Positions 15,102 to 18,407 of a stretch of DNA of 18,407 bases are shown here, piece by piece. A program made the translations under genes and the position numbers. The DNA comes from CAYRPN01 sp964426135 (GTDB lineage: Bacteria; Planctomycetota; Phycisphaerae; Phycisphaerales; Phycisphaeraceae): positions 1 to 18,407 of the forward strand of contig CAYRPN010000117.1 in assembly GCA_964426135.1 (NCBI GenBank), read 5' to 3'. The notes under the pieces were generated by a model. It ran no database searches and was not told where the DNA came from. It worked only from the letters and a program-made list of their open reading frames with translations. Positions within the stretch are counted from its first letter, which is position 1. Each line of letters opens with the position of its first letter.

Positions 15102-15584
15102 ATGCTTCGTGTTTCAGGAATGTTGATCACCGCACTGCTTTTTTCCGGCTTCGTCGTCGGATGCGGGTCGGCGTCGTCCAAGGCTGCGGATGGTTCCGAT
15201 GTCCCGCGAAGATCCATGACACTTTGGGCGCGCACCACGACGCAGAAGTTCACCTATTTCGAACTGAACCACCACGGCGAGCTTCGCTACGGCGGCGGTC
15301 GTAACGCCATGTGGCGCGAGTCGCAGCCGGTCATGACGCTGACGCGCGAGCAGTTGACTCAGGTGTGGGACGTCGTGGAGAGGCACAAGCTGGTCGAAGC
15401 TCCCAGCACGCTTCTTCCCGACGCGAAGACGGTGCAGTACGAACTGACGCTGAACACGGGAGGTATTCTGGGGCGCACGATCAACTGTGCCGACGACACG
15501 GTGCCGGGCGTGAAGGAACTGCACGACCTGCTCTTCAAAATGCAGGGCGACGTGCGGTACGATCATCCGGCGATCAGGCGGTAG
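15102..15584 (+). CDS. Small lipoprotein of unknown function
   Basis: The 160-residue protein begins MLRVSGMLITALLFSGFVVG followed by Cys21. The VVGC lipobox predicts signal peptidase II cleavage and lipid attachment; Gly and Ser at +2/+3 suggest outer-membrane sorting if Lol rules apply. The mature part is one small alpha/beta domain with FTYFELNHHGELRYGGG (about 50-66), a helix (MTLTREQLTQVWDVVERH) and a C-terminal helix with KELHDLLFKM. I do not recognise the family. ATG 15102 is chosen because the signal sequence starts there and GAGA lies seven bases upstream; the frame extends back to 14886 without protein-like character. Confidence 0.75.
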   Translation: MLRVSGMLITALLFSGFVVGCGSASSKAADGSDVPRRSMTLWARTTTQKFTYFELNHHGELRYGGGRNAMWRESQPVMTLTREQLTQVWDVVERHKLVEAPSTLLPDAKTVQYELTLNTGGILGRTINCADDTVPGVKELHDLLFKMQGDVRYDHPAIRR

Positions 15585-15641
15585 ACCAGTCGCCTCCGGC
15601 AGCGTCCGAACATGCCGCCCGCGTGACGCGTCAGCCTCCGA

Positions 15642-15665
15642 GGTTTAGCGACGGGGCTTGCCCCG
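15642..15665. repeat. Palindromic repeat, inverted copy of the CGGCTAAA family
   Basis: CGGGGC (15652-15657) and GCCCCG (15660-15665) pair around TT. Read on the minus strand the stem is followed by TCGCTAAACC, which matches the layout of the two units at 5385-5450. It lies between the lipoprotein gene and the haem protein gene. Confidence 0.7.
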
Positions 15666-15750
15666 CTCTTCGCGCGCCGGACCATCTTCGCAAGAAAACA
15701 AGAAGTTCAGGAGCAGCAGCAGCACAGAGCGCTATTTCAGGAGTTGATCC

Positions 15751-16311
15751 ATGTCCATGACGAAGCCTGTCCGCAGCACCCTGGCGTTCATCGTCGTCGT
15801 CTCCTTCTTCGCTCTGGCATGGAGCGAAAGGTCGCCTCTCCCATCGAGGGTCGAAGCCGCCGCGGACGGCGCGGCGACCGCGTCGAGCGCACGTCCGTCC
15901 GAGGAGGAAGCCAGGCGGCTGGCGCGGGTGCTGCACACCTCGATTCATTCAACCTTGCAGCATGTGCATCATCGTTACTACCGCGTTGACGAGCGCCTGC
16001 CGCTGCCGGCTGCGATTATCCGGGACGTGTTTGCGGACCTGGAGAAAGAGCACCAGATCAAGCTTCGCTGGCTGGCGGTCGAGGGCCAGGCCATGCGTGA
16101 CAGTCACAAGCCCACGACCGCGTTCGATCTCGAGGCGGTCAAGGTTCTTTCGTCGGGCAAGAAGGAGTTCGAGCGGGTGGAAAAGGGCGTTTATGAGCGG
16201 GCCGGCGCCATCACGTTGATCAATGAATGCCTCAAGTGCCATGTGCCCGACCGCAAGACCACGGAAAATCGAACAGCCGGGCTCGTCATCACGATTCCGA
16301 TCCGCGAATGA
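15751..16311 (+). CDS. c-type haem protein of the DUF3365 (Tll0287-like) group
   Basis: The 186-residue protein has an N-terminal membrane anchor or signal peptide (about 9-25) and one haem-binding CLKCH motif at 160-164 near the C-terminus. It is flanked by VYERAGAITLINE and AGLVITIPIRE, which match the DUF3365/Tll0287-like pattern. Members of this group are periplasmic and PAS-like, thought to act as redox or gas sensors or as electron carriers; some are fused to kinases. Here the domain stands alone. AGGAG eight bases before ATG 15751 supports the start. The Ser/Thr kinase gene follows on the same strand after 151 bp, so a functional link is possible but unproven. Confidence 0.82.
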   Translation: MSMTKPVRSTLAFIVVVSFFALAWSERSPLPSRVEAAADGAATASSARPSEEEARRLARVLHTSIHSTLQHVHHRYYRVDERLPLPAAIIRDVFADLEKEHQIKLRWLAVEGQAMRDSHKPTTAFDLEAVKVLSSGKKEFERVEKGVYERAGAITLINECLKCHVPDRKTTENRTAGLVITIPIRE

Positions 16312-16462
16312 GGAGCAAGGGCGGGCGTGGGAGTGGAGGGTTTGGAGCCGGAAACCGGAAGCGTGCGTCGCGGCGTTCGCGCGGCCGGGTTCATCGTCGT
16401 CCCATTCTCGAAGTTTGCTACACTCGGTGTCATTCCTTGCGTGATCCGGTTGTGCGGCGCGC

Positions 16463-18331
16463 ATGCCGCGCTCGACTCTGCGGCCCGCAAAAGGCATCCC
16501 CTTGGCTGACCCCGCCACCTCCAACCCGGCGCCATCGATTCCCGGCACGCCGGTCGATACCGTCACATGCGAGTGCGGCACGGTCGTCAAGGTCAAGGGC
16601 ATGCCGCCGCTCTCCACCGTCGCCTGCCCCAAGTGCAATCGCCAGTTCCCCGTGCCCTTCCGCATGGGGCAGTTCCTCGTGCTTCGACTGCTGGGCAAAG
16701 GCGCGATGGGCGAGGTGTTCGAGGCCAAGGACACCACGCTGGGCCGGCGCGTCGCGGTGAAGATGCTCGGCAAAAAAGTCAGCGCCAGCGAAGAGACGAT
16801 GCGATCCTTCGTGCAGGAAGCCCGCAACCTCGCGGCCTTGAATCATCGCAACGTCGTACAGGTGCACACCATCGGCGTTGAAAAGGGGCATCCCTACATC
16901 GTGATGGAACTGGTCTCCGGCGGTCGCGTCGACCAGATGATTCAGAAGGACACCCCCGGCGACGAGCGCCGGCTGCTGCAGATCGCCGTCGACGTGGCTC
17001 GCGGTCTCGACGCCGCGTGGAAAGCGGGCCTCGTCCACGGCGACGTCAAGCCCGCCAATATCCTGCTCGACCAACAGGGCCAGGGGAAGATCGTGGACTT
17101 CGGCCTCGCCCGCTTCGCCGAGAGCGACATCGAAGGCAAAATCTACGGCACGCCCTACTACCTGCCGCCCGAACTGCTCGAAGGCAAAGCGCCCGACTTC
17201 CGCTCCGACATGTACAGCATGGGCGCGAGTTTTTTCCACGCCTTCACCGGACGCCCGCCCTTCCGCGCCAAAACAGTCAAGGACATCGTGCGCATGCGCC
17301 TGATCGAGCCGGCGCCGGACCTGCGCACTCTGGCGCCCGACGTGCACCGACGCACGGCGGCGGTCTTCGCCCGCATCCTGCAGAAGGATCCCGACCAGCG
17401 ATATTCATCCTACGACGCGCTGGTGGCGGACCTGCAACGGGCGCTGGAGGGCCTGGATCAACCCGACTCGGATGACGATCTGGCGGAACTGACGGACGCG
17501 ATGCAGACGGACATCGTGGCAGGCCGATCCAGCCGCGGCCCGCGCCATGCGGTGCACACGCCTGAGCCGGGCGCGCGATCCCGCAGCTTCTCGCGCACGC
17601 ACCACGGCCGAGGCATCGCGCCGCCGGGCGGAAAACGCGGCATCGGCGTGTTCGTCATCGTCGGCGTTGTCCTCTTCGTCGTGGCCATCGGCGTCCTGAT
17701 CGCCACCGGCGCGTTCAAAGGAAAAGGCGGCGCCGGCGCGACAGCCGAGCAGCGCAGCTTCACGGATGGCTTCGATGGTGCGGTGCTTGATCCCGCGTGG
17801 CAGCCGCTGGCCGGCGGAGGCGCGATCGGCAAGGGCATCCTGAAAATCAGCGACCGCGACGCCGCCCGCGAGCCGGGCATTCAGCGCACGATCGGCCCAG
17901 GCAGCTACTCGGCGACGATTGCCGTGAGCAAATTCGAATGGGCCGGCAGCGGCGAAGTGTTCAAGGTCGAAGTCGAGGCCACTCGCTCCCGCGAACTGCT
18001 CCTGCACCTCTACAACGATCAGGGCAACTGCACGCTGGAGGCCAAGATCCGCAGCGACGGCGTGCCCAAACTCCTGGGCAAGACCAGGTTCGACGCCCCG
18101 CCCAAAGCGCTGAACCTTCGCATCGAGTGGTCCGCGGAGGAGTGGGCCTGGCGCGTCTACTACGGCATCGACGGCCAGCCCGCCAGCACCAAGGTCGAAG
18201 GCGGCTTCCATTCGCCGGACGATCGCAGCGCGGCTGACAAACGCGTGCTCCGCATTGTCGTGGATCAGTACGCCTCGGCGGGGACGACCGTCGCGGAGAT
18301 TGATGAAGTGTCGGTGAAGTTTGCGGAGTGA
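16463..18331 (+). CDS. Membrane Ser/Thr protein kinase with zinc ribbon and extracytoplasmic beta-sandwich
   Basis: The 622-residue protein has four parts. A zinc ribbon uses Cys36, Cys38, Cys55 and Cys58. A Hanks-type kinase domain (about 70-330) shows the Gly loop GKGAMGEV (78-85), Lys100 in VAVK, the helix C Glu119, the catalytic loop HGDVKPANILL with Asp194, DFG at 212-214 and a PPE in place of APE. A membrane helix lies at about 394-416. The extracytoplasmic C-terminus (about 431-622) looks like a concanavalin-type or DUF1080-like sandwich (FTDGFDGAVLDPAW), perhaps a sugar sensor. The catalytic loop has HGD, not HRD, so it is a non-RD kinase that may not need activation-loop phosphorylation. 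The start is uncertain: ATG 16463 lacks a ribosome site, and an in-frame TTG at 16502 with AAAGGC upstream is an alternative that keeps all domains. Confidence 0.92.
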   Translation: MPRSTLRPAKGIPLADPATSNPAPSIPGTPVDTVTCECGTVVKVKGMPPLSTVACPKCNRQFPVPFRMGQFLVLRLLGKGAMGEVFEAKDTTLGRRVAVKMLGKKVSASEETMRSFVQEARNLAALNHRNVVQVHTIGVEKGHPYIVMELVSGGRVDQMIQKDTPGDERRLLQIAVDVARGLDAAWKAGLVHGDVKPANILLDQQGQGKIVDFGLARFAESDIEGKIYGTPYYLPPELLEGKAPDFRSDMYSMGASFFHAFTGRPPFRAKTVKDIVRMRLIEPAPDLRTLAPDVHRRTAAVFARILQKDPDQRYSSYDALVADLQRALEGLDQPDSDDDLAELTDAMQTDIVAGRSSRGPRHAVHTPEPGARSRSFSRTHHGRGIAPPGGKRGIGVFVIVGVVLFVVAIGVLIATGAFKGKGGAGATAEQRSFTDGFDGAVLDPAWQPLAGGGAIGKGILKISDRDAAREPGIQRTIGPGSYSATIAVSKFEWAGSGEVFKVEVEATRSRELLLHLYNDQGNCTLEAKIRSDGVPKLLGKTRFDAPPKALNLRIEWSAEEWAWRVYYGIDGQPASTKVEGGFHSPDDRSAADKRVLRIVVDQYASAGTTVAEIDEVSVKFAE

Positions 18332-18353
18332 GAGAAAAGCCGTCAGACGTTGG

Positions 18354-18407
18354 CCGTTAGCCGTTAGCCGTTAGCCGTTAGCCATTAGCCGTTAGCCGTT
18401 AGCCATT
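18354..18407. repeat. Heptamer tandem array, CCGTTAG
   Basis: Seven consecutive 7-bp units (CCGTTAG, with one CCATTAG at 18382) and a partial eighth run to the window edge, directly downstream of the kinase gene. Its complement repeats CGGCTAA, the heptamer that also ends the palindromic units at 5385-5450. The array continues past the window. Confidence 0.85.

Noticed and set aside
1..18407. Defence island, prophage, integron or secondary-metabolite cluster
   Set aside because: No integrase, transposase, nuclease-helicase, phage structural or biosynthetic gene could be recognised on either strand.

Overview
The window looks like a stretch of a GC-rich chromosome from the Planctomycetota or a close PVC relative, possibly Phycisphaerae-like. 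This is inferred from gene content, not from a marker gene. The supporting features are a prepilin-like protein with an FTLIELLVV N-terminus preceded by Ala, a secreted FAD-dependent oxidoreductase with a golvesin/xanthan-lyase-like C-terminus, a membrane Ser/Thr kinase with an N-terminal zinc ribbon and a C-terminal beta-sandwich, a Rab-like small GTPase, a YdjY-domain protein, and spacers full of palindromes and 7- or 8-bp tandem repeats. I see no rRNA, tRNA, transposase, phage gene or CRISPR array.

Layout. Positions 64-7555 hold four minus-strand genes, read from high to low coordinates: a secreted FAD-dependent oxidoreductase, an SGNH hydrolase, the NAD(P)H-hydrate epimerase NnrE, and a 1219-residue FtsX-like ABC permease. 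The hydrolase and NnrE are 43 bp apart and probably co-transcribed; the other gaps contain repeats. A plus-strand prepilin-like gene (7714-8361) diverges from the oxidoreductase. A 944-residue secreted protein of unknown function follows on the minus strand (8449-11283). Positions 11284-12008 hold no convincing gene but several palindromic repeats. A minus-strand mraZ (12009-12527) stands alone, without rsmH/ftsL after it, and has candidate MraZ operator repeats and DnaA-box-like sequences upstream. The next minus-strand genes are a Rab-like GTPase (13098-13595), a YdjY-domain protein (13827-14606) and a 41-residue membrane microprotein (14725-14850). The right end has three plus-strand genes: a small lipoprotein (15102-15584), a c-type haem DUF3365-type protein (15751-16311) and the Ser/Thr kinase (16463-18331).

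How the genes may work together. Most products are exported or membrane-bound: oxidoreductase, SGNH hydrolase, permease, pseudopilin-like protein, 944-residue protein, YdjY protein, lipoprotein and haem protein. This suggests envelope or extracellular-substrate functions, but there is no single recognisable pathway. I do not see a clear new multi-gene system. The items most worth a second look are the mraZ upstream region, the GTPase without the catalytic Gln, and the repeats: three arrays of one heptamer family, a pair of octamer arrays in opposite orientation, and a palindrome family with one copy inside a coding sequence.
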